From Gemmatimonadota bacterium (lineage in GTDB: Bacteria > Gemmatimonadota > Gemmatimonadetes > Longimicrobiales > Gaopeijiaceae), in contig JAOTVA010000025.1 in assembly GCA_029863645.1 (NCBI GenBank), positions 1 through 33,822 on the forward strand: a stretch of DNA of 33,822 bases. The letters run 5' to 3'. Positions 9,157 to 17,484 of the stretch are shown here, one piece after another (the first letter of the stretch is position 1; each line of letters begins with the position of its first letter). The notes beneath the pieces are model-generated. The model was not told the origin of the DNA. It saw nothing but the letters and a program-made list of their open reading frames with translations, and did not search any database. The translations under genes and the position numbers were made by a program.

Positions 9157-10041
9157 ATGGCGATCTTCACGAATGCCGAGACCAAGCTCGTCGTCCAGGG
9201 CATCACGGGCCGCGACGGCTCGTTCCACACGACTCAGATGATGGAGTACGGCACGGCGGTCGTCGCGGGCGTCACGCCGGGCAAGGGCGGTCAGTCCTTC
9301 AAGGGCCCGGGTGGGAAGTCAGTCCCCATCTTCAACTCGATGGACCAGGCCGTCGCGGCAACCGGCGCGAACGCCTCCGTCATCTTCGTGCCCCCGCCGT
9401 TCGCGGCGGGCGCCATCATGGAGGCAGCCGACTCAGGGGTCGCACTCGTCATCGCGATCACGGAAGGCGTTCCCGTGCTGGACATGGCACGTGCGCACGC
9501 GTTTGCCCGCGACCGCGGCGCCCGGGTACTCGGCCCGAACTGCCCAGGGCTCATCACGGTAGGCGGAGCCAAGATCGGCATTCTTCCAGGTTCGATCGTG
9601 ACACCGGGACCGGTGGGTGTGGTTTCGCGCTCGGGCACGCTGACCTACGAGGCCGTCTATCAGCTCACCTCGGTAGGCCTCGGCCAAACGACGTGCGTGG
9701 GGATCGGTGGCGACCCGCTCATCGGCACCAACTTCATCGACTGCCTTGAAGCGTTCGAGGCGGATCCGGAGACGTCGGCTGTGGTCATGATCGGCGAGAT
9801 CGGCGGGACCGACGAGCAGGACGCGGCGGCGTTCGTGAAGGAGCACATGTCGAAGCCCGTCGTGGGCTTCATCGCCGGCCAGACAGCACCTCCGGGACGT
9901 CGCATGGGCCACGCGGGTGCAATCGTCAGCGGCGCCGGAGGGACGGCGGCGGAGAAAATGGCGGTCCTGGAAGAGAACGGCATACCGGTGGCCAAACGGC
10001 CGGCTGACATCGTCGGCCTCGTACGCGAAGCACTGGCCTGA
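9157..10041 (+). CDS. sucD: succinyl-CoA synthetase subunit alpha
   Basis: This 294-residue subunit binds CoA and carries the phosphohistidine intermediate of succinyl-CoA synthetase. [13 protein letters not shown] contains the active-site histidine, His252. The N-terminal CoA-binding Rossmann fold starts with [14 protein letters not shown], and LGPNCPGLI and [13 protein letters not shown] are classic motifs. The gene follows sucC by one base, so the two subunits are co-translated from one mRNA. The next gene, a CBS-domain protein, starts only seven bases after the stop. Nothing is missing, and length is normal (289 in E. coli). Confidence 0.97.
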   Translation: MAIFTNAETKLVVQGITGRDGSFHTTQMMEYGTAVVAGVTPGKGGQSFKGPGGKSVPIFNSMDQAVAATGANASVIFVPPPFAAGAIMEAADSGVALVIAITEGVPVLDMARAHAFARDRGARVLGPNCPGLITVGGAKIGILPGSIVTPGPVGVVSRSGTLTYEAVYQLTSVGLGQTTCVGIGGDPLIGTNFIDCLEAFEADPETSAVVMIGEIGGTDEQDAAAFVKEHMSKPVVGFIAGQTAPPGRRMGHAGAIVSGAGGTAAEKMAVLEENGIPVAKRPADIVGLVREALA

Positions 10042-10048
10042 CCTCCGC

Positions 10049-10507
10049 ATGACCGACAAGACCCCGGGCGAGGCGCTTTTCGTCGAGGATGCCATCGAGC
10101 AGGTGTCGCACCGGGTGAGCCCGGACACCCCGCTCACAGCCGTCATCGACGCGATCGTGCGCCGTCACGTGGGCGCCGTGCCGGTCGTGGGCGAGGGCTC
10201 GGAAGTCCTCGGCATCATCACCTCGGGGGACGCGCTCAACCAGATGATGCGTGGCAGCGCCAACGAAGACGACACGCCCATCGAGGAGCGCCTCACCGCC
10301 AGGGACGTCATGACCCGGACGGTCCTGTGCGTCTCCGAGGGGCAGTCGCTCGTCGAGGCGGCCCACATGATGGTGAACAAGAAGGTCGAGCAGTTGCCGG
10401 TCGTTCGTGACGGCGAGCTGGTCGGCATGATCACGCGGAGCAAGGTGCTCCGTGCGCTGCACCTCGGCACCCTGGACACACAGAGCGAAGGAGAAGGCAC
10501 GTCGTGA
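10049..10507 (+). CDS. small protein with two CBS domains
   Basis: This 152-residue cytosolic protein consists almost wholly of a CBS pair (Bateman module). The first CBS spans about residues 14-62 (TPLTAVIDAIVRRHVGAVPVVG...GIITSGDAL). The second spans about 82-137 (DVMTRTVLCVSEGQSLVEAAHMM...QLPVVRDGELVGMITRSKVL). CBS pairs in general bind adenine nucleotides or related ligands; no catalytic domain is attached here. It sits between sucD and ndk, and its stop overlaps the ndk GTG by four bases (GTGA). The operon position suggests, but does not prove, a regulatory link to nucleotide status. The ATG at 10049 is preferred, since upstream starts would overlap sucD. Confidence 0.88.
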   Translation: MTDKTPGEALFVEDAIEQVSHRVSPDTPLTAVIDAIVRRHVGAVPVVGEGSEVLGIITSGDALNQMMRGSANEDDTPIEERLTARDVMTRTVLCVSEGQSLVEAAHMMVNKKVEQLPVVRDGELVGMITRSKVLRALHLGTLDTQSEGEGTS

Positions 10508-10932
10508 GTCTCACGTTGGCGATCATCAAGCCCGACGCGGTCGGGTCCGGTAAGGCCGGCAAGGTACTCGCCCATCTGGAAGGCGCCGGCTTCACGGTCC
10601 GAGCGGCTCGCATGCTGTCGCTCAGCAAAGCCCAGGCAGGCGCGTTCTACGCCGTGCACAAGGGCCGGCCTTTCTACGATGAGCTCGTGGAGTTCATGAC
10701 ATCGGGACCCGTCTTCCCGATGGTCCTGGAGGCGGACGACGCCGTACCGCTCCTGCGTGAGACCATCGGTGCCACGGACCCTGCCGAGGCTGCCGAAGGC
10801 ACCGTACGGAAGCTCTACGCGGAATCCAAGGGCCGAAACGCGATCCACGCGTCGGACTCGGACGAGAACGCCCGGCAGGAGATCGCCTTCTTCTTTTCGG
10901 AGCACGAGCGCCTCGGGACGGGCCGCTCCTAG
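10504..10932 (+). CDS. ndk: nucleoside diphosphate kinase
   Basis: This 142-residue enzyme transfers the gamma-phosphate between nucleoside triphosphates and diphosphates through a phosphohistidine. TLAIIKPDAV at the N-terminus and RNAIHASDSDENA with the catalytic His115 are diagnostic, and length is normal. The family motif usually reads NAVHGSDS, so Ala replaces Gly after the histidine, a mild variant. The GTG start at 10504 overlaps the CBS gene stop by four bases. The setting, downstream of a nucleotide-forming succinyl-CoA synthetase, fits a shared role in NTP supply. Confidence 0.97.
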   Translation: MSLTLAIIKPDAVGSGKAGKVLAHLEGAGFTVRAARMLSLSKAQAGAFYAVHKGRPFYDELVEFMTSGPVFPMVLEADDAVPLLRETIGATDPAEAAEGTVRKLYAESKGRNAIHASDSDENARQEIAFFFSEHERLGTGRS

Positions 10933-10965
10933 ACAATCCCGGTGCGGGACTTAGGTTTGACGCCG

Positions 10966-11475
10966 ATGCTCAAGGTGGATTTAGGACGCCTGGGAAGGGA
11001 AGGATCCGTCCTCGTGGAGGCACGGATTCCCGCAGATGACGCGCTCTGGGAGGATAGCGGTCTCGCCTGGAGCGGGCCGGTGGAGATTCAGCTACGGGTC
11101 CTATCGGCCGGGAGCGGCGAGATTGTGGGGCGCGGAAGCGTGACGGGCACGCTTGACCAGGAGTGCCGGCGCTGTCTGGAGCCGGTGAGTACGAAGTTTG
11201 CCAAGGACCTCACGATCGTGTTCGTCGAAGGTGATGCTGAGGCGGACTTCGAGGACGGAGGGGCGTTCGTGCTCGATAAGAATGCGCCGAATCTGGATCT
11301 CGGCGTTGCGGTGCGCGAGGAGGTGCTCCTCGCGATGAATCCATACGTTGTCTGTGACCCGGAGTGTCCGGGGATCTGTCCGACGTGCGGTGCCAACCTG
11401 AAGGAAGGCGCCTGTGGTTGCACGGAGAGAAACCAGGACCCACGCTGGGACGCACTACGCGAATTGAAGGGGTAG
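10966..11475 (+). CDS. DUF177 (YceD) family protein
   Basis: This 169-residue YceD/DUF177 protein belongs to a family found beside rpmF across bacteria and linked to 23S rRNA or ribosome synthesis in some species; its exact activity is not settled. Eight cysteines are arranged as CRRC (67, 70), then C130, C134, C138 and C141 (CDPECPGICPTCG) and CGC at 150-152. This is typical of the zinc-binding variant of the family. I prefer the ATG at 10966 because MLKVDLGRL resembles the family N-terminus; an in-frame GTG at 10942 would add eight residues. The rpmF gene follows after seven bases. Confidence 0.88.
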   Translation: MLKVDLGRLGREGSVLVEARIPADDALWEDSGLAWSGPVEIQLRVLSAGSGEIVGRGSVTGTLDQECRRCLEPVSTKFAKDLTIVFVEGDAEADFEDGGAFVLDKNAPNLDLGVAVREEVLLAMNPYVVCDPECPGICPTCGANLKEGACGCTERNQDPRWDALRELKG

Positions 11476-11482
11476 AGGCAAG

Positions 11483-11665
11483 ATGGCTGTTCCGAAGAAG
11501 CGGACGTCGAAGCAACGCAAGCGGAAGCGTCGCACGCACTACAAGGCCGAGGGCGTCACCGTCAACGCGTGCCCGAAGTGCGGCGATCCGAAGATGCCTC
11601 ATCACGTGTGCCCCAGCTGCGGACACTACCGTGAAGAGTCCGTCATCGAGGTCGAGGTAGACTGA
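11483..11665 (+). CDS. rpmF: 50S ribosomal protein L32
   Basis: This 60-residue basic protein of the large ribosomal subunit starts with MAVPKKRTSKQRKRKRR. It is followed by a zinc ribbon with two pairs, CPKC (30, 33) and CPSC (43, 46), so this is the zinc-binding (C+) form of L32. It sits in the conserved order DUF177-rpmF-plsX-fab, which couples ribosome and lipid synthesis in many bacteria. A perfect hairpin follows the stop at 11673-11694, where some transcription could end before plsX. Confidence 0.97.
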   Translation: MAVPKKRTSKQRKRKRRTHYKAEGVTVNACPKCGDPKMPHHVCPSCGHYREESVIEVEVD

Positions 11666-11672
11666 TCCTCGC

Positions 11673-11694
11673 CGGCCGGCCAAGTGGCCGGCCG
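11673..11694 (+). terminator. perfect GC hairpin between rpmF and plsX (possible attenuator)
   Basis: CGGCCGGCCA (11673-11682), AG, TGGCCGGCCG (11685-11694): ten complementary positions, in practice a 9-bp stem with a four-base loop. It starts 7 bases after the rpmF stop. Only TTCC follows, so an intrinsic terminator would be weak. It may be a partial terminator, a 3'-end stabiliser of the rpmF message, or an attenuator for the fab genes. Confidence 0.5.
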
Positions 11695-11763
11695 TTCCGA
11701 TCGAGCCAAGCAGTCCCCCGAAGGTCGCTAGCAGGCCGCCGCAGACACGAGACGGGAGCAGCC

Positions 11764-12747
11764 GTGCGCATCGCGCTGGATGCAATGGGTACCGATCAGG
11801 CCCCAGGGCCCGAGGTCGCAGGAGCCATCGAAGCGCTCCGCGAGTTCGAGGCCGATGTCGAGGTCGTCTTGGTAGGCGACGAGCCAACCATCCGGGCCGA
11901 ACTCGCCAAGCATGCGGACGTTCCGGAGCGGCTGCTGGTCCATCACGCACCGGACCGCGTAACGGCCGATGACGCTCCGGCCTCGGTCATTCGCCGCAAG
12001 CCCGACTCATCCGTTGTCGTAGGCCTCAAGCTCCAGAAAAACGGCGAGGCCGACGCGTTCGTCAGCGCGGGCTCGACGGGCGCCGTGATGGCCACGTCGC
12101 TCTTCACGCTCCGGCCGCTTCCCGGTGTCGACCGGCCGGCCGTCGGGACACTCCTGCCGAGCGTAGGTGAACCGTTCCTGCTCCTCGACTCCGGGGCAAA
12201 CGTCGACTGCAAGCCGCACCACCTGATCCAGTTCGCCCACCTCGGCAGCACCTACATGCAGAACACCCTCGGCCGCGCCAATCCGCGGGTCGCGCTCCTC
12301 AACATCGGCGAGGAACCGGGGAAAGGGAACGAGCTCGTCGCCGAGACGTATGGGCTCCTCGCGGGCGAGCCGGGCATCAACTTCGTCGGCAACATCGAAG
12401 GCCGCGACATCATCGGAGGCGAGTACGACGTCGTCGTCTGTGACGGCTTCGTCGGGAACGTCCTGCTGAAGTTCTACGAGTCCGTCGCCGGACTCATCGT
12501 ACGCCGGCTGCACAAGGAGCTCGACCGTAGCCAGGCCAGCGAAGGCCTCGAGTTCGTTTTCCGCGTGCTCGACTATGCGGAGACCGGCGGGGCGCCTCTG
12601 TTGGGAGTAGGTGGCGTATCGATAATCTGCCACGGGGAGTCGACCCCAGCCGCCATCAAGAGCGCGCTGGCCGTGGCCGCACAGGCCGTCCGCTCCGACA
12701 TGGTGAAGCAGAGCGCTAAGGACGTCCAAGGCATCGAGCTCTCATGA
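11764..12747 (+). CDS. plsX: phosphate acyltransferase PlsX
   Basis: This 327-residue peripheral membrane enzyme makes acyl-phosphate from acyl-ACP, the first step of the PlsX-PlsY route to phospholipids. MRIALDAMGTD at the N-terminus matches the family's RIALDAMGGD, with Thr replacing the second Gly. SAGSTGAVMA, GANVDCKPHHLIQFAHLG and LLNIGEEPGKGNEL are further signatures. The GTG at 11764 starts directly at this motif. A 98-base gap with a hairpin precedes it. The stop overlaps the fabH ATG by four bases (ATGA), beginning a run of coupled lipid genes. Confidence 0.96.
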   Translation: MRIALDAMGTDQAPGPEVAGAIEALREFEADVEVVLVGDEPTIRAELAKHADVPERLLVHHAPDRVTADDAPASVIRRKPDSSVVVGLKLQKNGEADAFVSAGSTGAVMATSLFTLRPLPGVDRPAVGTLLPSVGEPFLLLDSGANVDCKPHHLIQFAHLGSTYMQNTLGRANPRVALLNIGEEPGKGNELVAETYGLLAGEPGINFVGNIEGRDIIGGEYDVVVCDGFVGNVLLKFYESVAGLIVRRLHKELDRSQASEGLEFVFRVLDYAETGGAPLLGVGGVSIICHGESTPAAIKSALAVAAQAVRSDMVKQSAKDVQGIELS

Positions 12748-13739
12748 GAAAACCCGAGCCAACCGTCGAGCTCATCTCGACGGGACGATTCCTCCCGGAT
12801 TGCGTCGTCACGAACGACGATCTGGCCAAGCGCGTCGACACCTCGGACGAATGGATCCGGACCCGCACCGGCATTCGGGAGCGTCGTGTGGCTCCGGACG
12901 ACATGACCGCCGCGTTCATGGGTGCGGAGGCGGCGAAGGTGGCCATGCAACGCGCGGGTGTGGAGCCCGGCGAAGTCGACATCGTCATCCTGTCCACCGC
13001 GACCCCCGACCGCTGGCTTCCCTCGACGGCGTGCGACGCCCAGGCCCTTCTAGGATGCACTAATGCGTTCGCCTTCGACGTCATGGCTGCGTGTACGGGC
13101 TTCCTGTACGCGTTGACCGTCGCCGAGGGGTACCTCATGGCGGGCCGCGCGGAGGTGGTGTTGGTCATCGCCTCCGAGAAGATGAGCTCCATCACGAATT
13201 GGGAGGACCGCACGACGTGCGTGCTCTTCGGCGACGGAGCAGGCGCCACGGTGCTGCGCAAGGCAAACGGAGCCGGCCGAGGCATTCTTTCCAGCGTCAT
13301 GCGCTCCGACGGCAACCTGGCCGATCTGCTGAACCGGCCGGGTGGGGGCGCGGCCGAGCCCATGAGCCAGGCCATCCTGGAGAGCGGCAGGCATCTCATC
13401 CAGATGCAGGGCCGGGAGATCTTCAAGCACGCCGTGCGCTCCATGGCGGAGGCGTGTGACATCGCGCTCAAGCGGGCAGGGCTGACCGTCGACGACGTCG
13501 ATCTCCTCGTCCCGCACCAGGCCAATATCCGCATCATTGAAGCGACCGCAAAGTACGCCGGCCTCCCGCTCGACAAAGTGTTCGTCAACGTCGATCGGTA
13601 CGGCAACATGAGCTCCGCGTCCGTGCCCGTAGGGCTCGATGAGGCGCAGGAGCAGGGGCTGATTGGCCCCGGATCCAACATCCTCACGGTAGCCTTCGGA
13701 GCGGGGCTGACCTGGGGCGCTATGGCGCTGCGCTGGTGA
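12744..13739 (+). CDS. fabH: 3-oxoacyl-ACP synthase III (KASIII)
   Basis: This 331-residue condensing enzyme starts fatty-acid synthesis by joining an acyl-CoA primer to malonyl-ACP. The catalytic triad is intact: Cys117 in AACTGFLYAL, His258 in VPHQANIRI and Asn288 in DRYGNMSSASVPV. The N-terminal DEWIRTRTGIRERR motif is characteristic. A four-base overlap couples it to plsX upstream, and its TGA overlaps the GTG of fabD downstream. Whether the primer is acetyl-CoA or a branched acyl-CoA cannot be read from the sequence with confidence. Confidence 0.97.
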   Translation: MRKPEPTVELISTGRFLPDCVVTNDDLAKRVDTSDEWIRTRTGIRERRVAPDDMTAAFMGAEAAKVAMQRAGVEPGEVDIVILSTATPDRWLPSTACDAQALLGCTNAFAFDVMAACTGFLYALTVAEGYLMAGRAEVVLVIASEKMSSITNWEDRTTCVLFGDGAGATVLRKANGAGRGILSSVMRSDGNLADLLNRPGGGAAEPMSQAILESGRHLIQMQGREIFKHAVRSMAEACDIALKRAGLTVDDVDLLVPHQANIRIIEATAKYAGLPLDKVFVNVDRYGNMSSASVPVGLDEAQEQGLIGPGSNILTVAFGAGLTWGAMALRW

Positions 13740-14656
13740 CGCTGGCCCTCCTCTTTCCCGGCCAGGGCTCGCAGTACGTGGGCATGGCCCGGGCGCTCGC
13801 CGAAGTCGAACCCGTCGCGGCCGCCGCGCTGGCCGAGGCCAACGAGATCCTCGGCTTCGACCTGACGGGCCTGATGGCGAACGGGCCCGACGACGAGCTC
13901 GTGGCCACCAAGAACGCCCAGCCGGCCCTTCTGGCACACTCCGTCGCCGTGCTCCGTACCGTCAGGGAACGGCTCGGCCCTGTCGCGTTCGCCGCCGGGC
14001 ACTCGCTGGGCGAGTTCAGCGCACACGTAGCCGCGGGAACGCTTCAGTTCGAGGACGCGCTGCGGACGGTCCGGCGGCGCGGTGAGCTGATGTACGAGGC
14101 CGGGTTGGTCCAGCCCGGCACCATGGCCGCGGTCCTCGGGCTCGGTGACGAGCAGGTCGAGGACTGTTGTGCCCGCGTCGACGCTGGAATCTGTCAGCCG
14201 GCCAACTTTAACTCGGAAGGTCAAGTCGTTATCAGCGGAGACCTTAGCGGTGTGGAGCAGGGGAGTGACCTCGCCCGCGAGGCCGGCGCCAAGAAGGTCG
14301 TCCCGCTGAGCGTCTCGGGAGCCTTCCACTCCGAGCTCATGTCCTCGGCCGCAGGGGGTCTCGGCGAGTGGCTAGCGACGGTCGCGTTTCGGGACCCGGA
14401 CTTCCCGGTCATTTCCAACGTCACCGCCCGGCCCGTGACCACCGGAGCCGAGGCCCGCGACCTGCTCGTGCGGCAAGTCACCGCCCCGGTACGCTGGAGC
14501 GCCTCGATCATCACGATGGTCGACGCGGGCGTCGACCGTTTCCTGGAGATCGGACCCGGGACGGTTCTCAAGGGCCTGAACCGCCGGATCGCCAGAGGCA
14601 TCCCGTGCTCGAGCGTGGGTGAGCCGGACGACTTCGCATCACTGGAGAGTGCATGA
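13736..14656 (+). CDS. fabD: malonyl-CoA:ACP transacylase
   Basis: This 306-residue enzyme loads malonyl groups from CoA onto acyl carrier protein. LLFPGQGSQYVGM forms the oxyanion loop, Ser90 in GHSLGEFSA is the nucleophile, His198 in SGAFHSELM is the catalytic partner, and QPANFNSEGQVVISGD is a conserved strand. The start is GTG at 13736, overlapping the fabH stop by four bases. The stop overlaps the fabG ATG by four bases. The gene is complete and of normal length (309 in E. coli). Confidence 0.97.
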   Translation: MTLALLFPGQGSQYVGMARALAEVEPVAAAALAEANEILGFDLTGLMANGPDDELVATKNAQPALLAHSVAVLRTVRERLGPVAFAAGHSLGEFSAHVAAGTLQFEDALRTVRRRGELMYEAGLVQPGTMAAVLGLGDEQVEDCCARVDAGICQPANFNSEGQVVISGDLSGVEQGSDLAREAGAKKVVPLSVSGAFHSELMSSAAGGLGEWLATVAFRDPDFPVISNVTARPVTTGAEARDLLVRQVTAPVRWSASIITMVDAGVDRFLEIGPGTVLKGLNRRIARGIPCSSVGEPDDFASLESA

Positions 14657-15396
14657 GTTCCAAAGAACTCGACGGAAAAGTCGCGCTCGTCACGGGAGGC
14701 TCTCGCGGCATCGGCCGCGCCATCGCCGAAGCGCTTGCGGACGGGGGCGCCCGGGTCGCCGTCGTGGGCCGCAATGGCGAGCGCGCCGAAGCGGCAGCGG
14801 CGGAGCTCCCCGGCGAGGGCCATGCAGGCTTCTCGTGTGACGTATCAGACGCGGAACAGGTCTCGGTCACGATAGCCGCCGTGGAGGACGGTATCGGCCC
14901 CGTGGATATCCTCGTGAACAACGCTGGCATCACGCGAGACAACCTCGTGCTCAGGATGTCGAGTGAGGATTTCGATGAAGTCATCGGGGCTAACCTCAAG
15001 GGTGCCTTTAATTTCACCAAGGCTGTCGCGCGCGGCATGATGAAGCGCCGGGACGGTGCGATTCTGAACATCTCGTCCGTGGTGGGGCTGACCGGCAACG
15101 CGGGGCAGGCCAACTACGCCGCATCCAAGGCCGGGCTACACGGCATGACCAAGAGCGTGGCGAAAGAGCTGGCCTCCCGTGGGGTGCGCTGCAACGCCAT
15201 CGCACCCGGTTTTATCACGACGGACATGACCGACGAGCTGAGTGAACAGCAGATCGAGGGCCTGCTGGGCCAAATCCCGCTCGCAACGCTCGGCGCGCCG
15301 GCCGACGTCGCCTCGGCCGCCCGGTTTCTCGTCGGCCCCGGAGCGCGCTACATTACCGGCCAAGTTTTGGTGGTCGACGGCGGGATGGTCATGTGA
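14653..15396 (+). CDS. fabG: 3-oxoacyl-ACP reductase
   Basis: This 247-residue NADPH-dependent short-chain dehydrogenase reduces 3-oxoacyl-ACP in fatty-acid elongation. [10 protein letters not shown] (residues 15-24) binds NADPH, and NNAGIT (89-94) is the structural motif. Ser142, Tyr155 and Lys159 (in ISSVVG and YAASK) form the catalytic set. The C-terminus [14 protein letters not shown] is typical of FabG. It is coupled to fabD by a four-base overlap and lies 31 bases before acpP. Position between fabD and acpP makes FabG, and not another SDR, the clear call. Confidence 0.97.
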   Translation: MSSKELDGKVALVTGGSRGIGRAIAEALADGGARVAVVGRNGERAEAAAAELPGEGHAGFSCDVSDAEQVSVTIAAVEDGIGPVDILVNNAGITRDNLVLRMSSEDFDEVIGANLKGAFNFTKAVARGMMKRRDGAILNISSVVGLTGNAGQANYAASKAGLHGMTKSVAKELASRGVRCNAIAPGFITTDMTDELSEQQIEGLLGQIPLATLGAPADVASAARFLVGPGARYITGQVLVVDGGMVM

Positions 15397-15415
15397 TGAT
15401 CCCGACCTTTCCCCC

Positions 15416-15421
15416 AAGGAG
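15416..15421 (+). promoter_or_regulatory. strong Shine-Dalgarno site of acpP
   Basis: AAGGAG, six bases before the ATG at 15428. It is stronger than those of neighbouring overlapped genes, fitting the high expression of acyl carrier protein. It also decides the start, because the frame is open upstream. Confidence 0.8.
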
Positions 15422-15427
15422 AGACAT

Positions 15428-15676
15428 ATGAGCGAGCCTACCGAGGCAAGAGTCCGTGAGATCATCGTCAACGAGCTGGGCGTCGAGCCTGAAAAGGTCA
15501 CCGACGAAGCGTCGTTCGTCGAAGATCTCGGAGCGGACTCCCTCGACACCGTCGAGCTCGTCATGGCGTTCGAAGAAGAGTTCGGGATCGACATTCCGGA
15601 CGAGGACGCAGAGCAGATGAGGACCGTGGGAGACGCCATCAAGTACCTCAAAGACAAGGGCTCGAGCGAGGGCTGA
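15428..15676 (+). CDS. acpP: acyl carrier protein
   Basis: This 82-residue acidic carrier holds growing acyl chains on a phosphopantetheine arm. The attachment serine is Ser38 in [18 protein letters not shown], the invariant ACP motif. The frame is open upstream to 15242, but the ATG at 15428 has a strong SD and gives the standard ACP length (78 in E. coli). It lies between fabG and fabF, the usual arrangement. Unlike most neighbours it is not overlapped by the preceding gene and has its own ribosome-binding site, consistent with a need for much more protein. Confidence 0.97.
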   Translation: MSEPTEARVREIIVNELGVEPEKVTDEASFVEDLGADSLDTVELVMAFEEEFGIDIPDEDAEQMRTVGDAIKYLKDKGSSEG

Positions 15677-15700
15677 GCTCCCTCTACTCGACTCGGCTCC

Positions 15701-16963
15701 ATGGAGAATGGATCGGGCGGCGTCAGGCGGGTCGTGGTCACCGGCATGGGCCTCGTCTCACCAGTCGGCAATGACGTAGCCTCGAGCTGGGACAGCCTGC
15801 TCGCCGGTCGTAGCGGCGGCGGGACGGTCACGGCGTGGGACATCACGGAGGACTTCCCGTGCCGCATCGGCTGTGAGGTGAAGGGCTTCGACCCCACCGA
15901 TCACATGGACAAGCGCGACGCGAAGCGGTTCGACCGCGTTGCGCAGCTCGCCATCGCCGCCTCCGGGCAGGCGTTGGCGTCCGCTGGCCTCGAGACCCTG
16001 CCCGCCGGGCTCGCACCCGAGCGATTCGGCGTGGTGTTCGGGAGCGGCATCGGAGGCATCGCGACCTTCGAAGAGCAGCATCGCAAGCTCATCGAAAGCG
16101 GACCCAACCGCGTAAGCCCATTCTTCGTGCCGATGTTCATCCCGGACATCTCCGCAGGGCTGATCTCGATGCGCTGGGGGCTGCGCGGACCGAATTACGC
16201 CACAGTATCCGCCTGCGCGTCGTCGGCGCACGCCATCGGAAACGCCATGCGCCACATCCGATACGGAGATGCGGACCTGATGCTGGCCGGGGGGTCGGAG
16301 GCGACGATCACACCGATGACGTACGCGGGTTTTTCGTCCATGAAGGCCATGTCGACGCGAAACGACGATCCGTCCGGAGCCAGCCGTCCGTTCTCGGCAG
16401 ACCGCGACGGCTTCGTCATGGGGGAGGGCGCGGGCGCGGTCATCCTAGAGGCGCTCGAGCACGCCGAAGCACGCGGCGCGGAGATCCTCGCAGAGGTGGT
16501 GGGCTACGGTCTTTCCGGCGACGCCCATCACATCACGGCGCCTCCGCCCGACGGATACGGAGCGCAGCACGCGATGCGCATGGCGCTGTCACACGCAGGC
16601 GCGGACGTCGGTGAGGTCGACTACGTCAACGCGCACGGTACGTCGACCATGGCCGACGCCATCGAGACCGCGGCCATCAAGGCCGTCCTCGGCCCACGCG
16701 CCAAAGAGATCGTGGTCGGGTCCACCAAATCGATGACCGGGCACCTGCTCGGCGCGGCTGGGGCGCTGGAGGCCATCGCATGCATTCAGGTGTGCCGCAC
16801 CGGCAAGATTCCACCCACGATAAACTTTCAGGGCCCCGACCCCGACTGCGACCTGGAGTACGCGCACGGTGGGATGATCGAGCGGCCCGTGGAGCTGGCC
16901 CTGACCAACTCGTTTGGCTTCGGCGGGCACAACGTGTGCCTGGCGCTGCGCCGGTGGGATTGA
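15701..16963 (+). CDS. fabF: 3-oxoacyl-ACP synthase II (KASII)
   Basis: This 420-residue condensing enzyme elongates acyl-ACP. The Cys-His-His triad is present: Cys172 in VSACASSAHA, His312 in VNAHGTSTMAD and His348 in KSMTGHLLGAAGA. The N-terminus RRVVVTGMGLVSPVGNDV is typical; the ATG at 15701 adds nine residues before it. It follows acpP by 24 bases. The TGA at 16961-16963 lies at the beginning of ispF, whose start is non-canonical. In many bacteria rnc follows fabF; here an isoprenoid gene takes that place. Confidence 0.97.
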   Translation: MENGSGGVRRVVVTGMGLVSPVGNDVASSWDSLLAGRSGGGTVTAWDITEDFPCRIGCEVKGFDPTDHMDKRDAKRFDRVAQLAIAASGQALASAGLETLPAGLAPERFGVVFGSGIGGIATFEEQHRKLIESGPNRVSPFFVPMFIPDISAGLISMRWGLRGPNYATVSACASSAHAIGNAMRHIRYGDADLMLAGGSEATITPMTYAGFSSMKAMSTRNDDPSGASRPFSADRDGFVMGEGAGAVILEALEHAEARGAEILAEVVGYGLSGDAHHITAPPPDGYGAQHAMRMALSHAGADVGEVDYVNAHGTSTMADAIETAAIKAVLGPRAKEIVVGSTKSMTGHLLGAAGALEAIACIQVCRTGKIPPTINFQGPDPDCDLEYAHGGMIERPVELALTNSFGFGGHNVCLALRRWD

Positions 16964-16964
16964 G

Positions 16965-17444
16965 CTGAGAGTCGGCACAGGGTACGACTCGCATCGCTTT
17001 GACGCCGACCGGGAGCTGATTCTCGGCGGCGTGCTCATTCCCGACCACGCGGGCCTCCTGGGACATTCCGACGGAGACGCGGTGGCGCATGCGGTCATCG
17101 ATGCGATCCTGGGCGCCGCAGCGGCCGGCGACGTGGGCAGTCACTTCCCACCCACTGACGCCACCTGGAAGGACGCCGACTCCATAGGGCTCCTCAAGGC
17201 GGCAGCCGGAGTCTTGCGCGAGCGCGGCTACGAGGTCGTCAACGTCGACGTGACGGTGGTCTGCGAGACGCCGAAGATTCGCCCGCACGCTGTGGCGATG
17301 TCGCACCGCCTCGCCGAAGCCATGGCGATTTCCGCGGACCGCGTGTCCATTAAGGGCAAGACCAACGAGGGCCTCGGCTGGATCGGAGCCGGAGAAGGGC
17401 TCGCCGTCCACGCGGTAGCGCTCATCGGCAAGGCCGACCGATAG
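16965..17444 (+). CDS. ispF: 2-C-methyl-D-erythritol 2,4-cyclodiphosphate synthase
   Basis: This enzyme of the MEP isoprenoid pathway cyclises CDP-methylerythritol phosphate with loss of CMP. Starting at CTG 16965 gives 159 residues, the same as E. coli IspF. The zinc ligands then fall at Asp8, His10 and His42 (GYDSHRF and AHAVIDAI), with His34 in GHSDGD, the same numbers as in E. coli. No ATG or GTG exists in frame nearby. Alternatives are ATT at 16959, overlapping the fabF stop, and TTG at 16914, which would add 17 unrelated residues encoded inside fabF. The C-terminus GKTNEGLGWIGAGEGLAVHAVAL matches the family. The function is secure; the start is not. Confidence 0.93.
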   Translation: MRVGTGYDSHRFDADRELILGGVLIPDHAGLLGHSDGDAVAHAVIDAILGAAAAGDVGSHFPPTDATWKDADSIGLLKAAAGVLRERGYEVVNVDVTVVCETPKIRPHAVAMSHRLAEAMAISADRVSIKGKTNEGLGWIGAGEGLAVHAVALIGKADR

Positions 17445-17484
17445 GACGGCAGGGCCCGCCCAACCCAATCCGCTGGGGAGCTAC

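Noticed and set aside
12716-14329. A 537-codon minus-strand frame across fabH/fabD
   Set aside because: It mirrors two well-defined fab genes and shows no recognisable motif.
15242-15427. An N-terminal extension of acpP
   Set aside because: It overlaps the end of fabG in another frame; the ATG at 15428 has a strong SD and gives standard ACP length.
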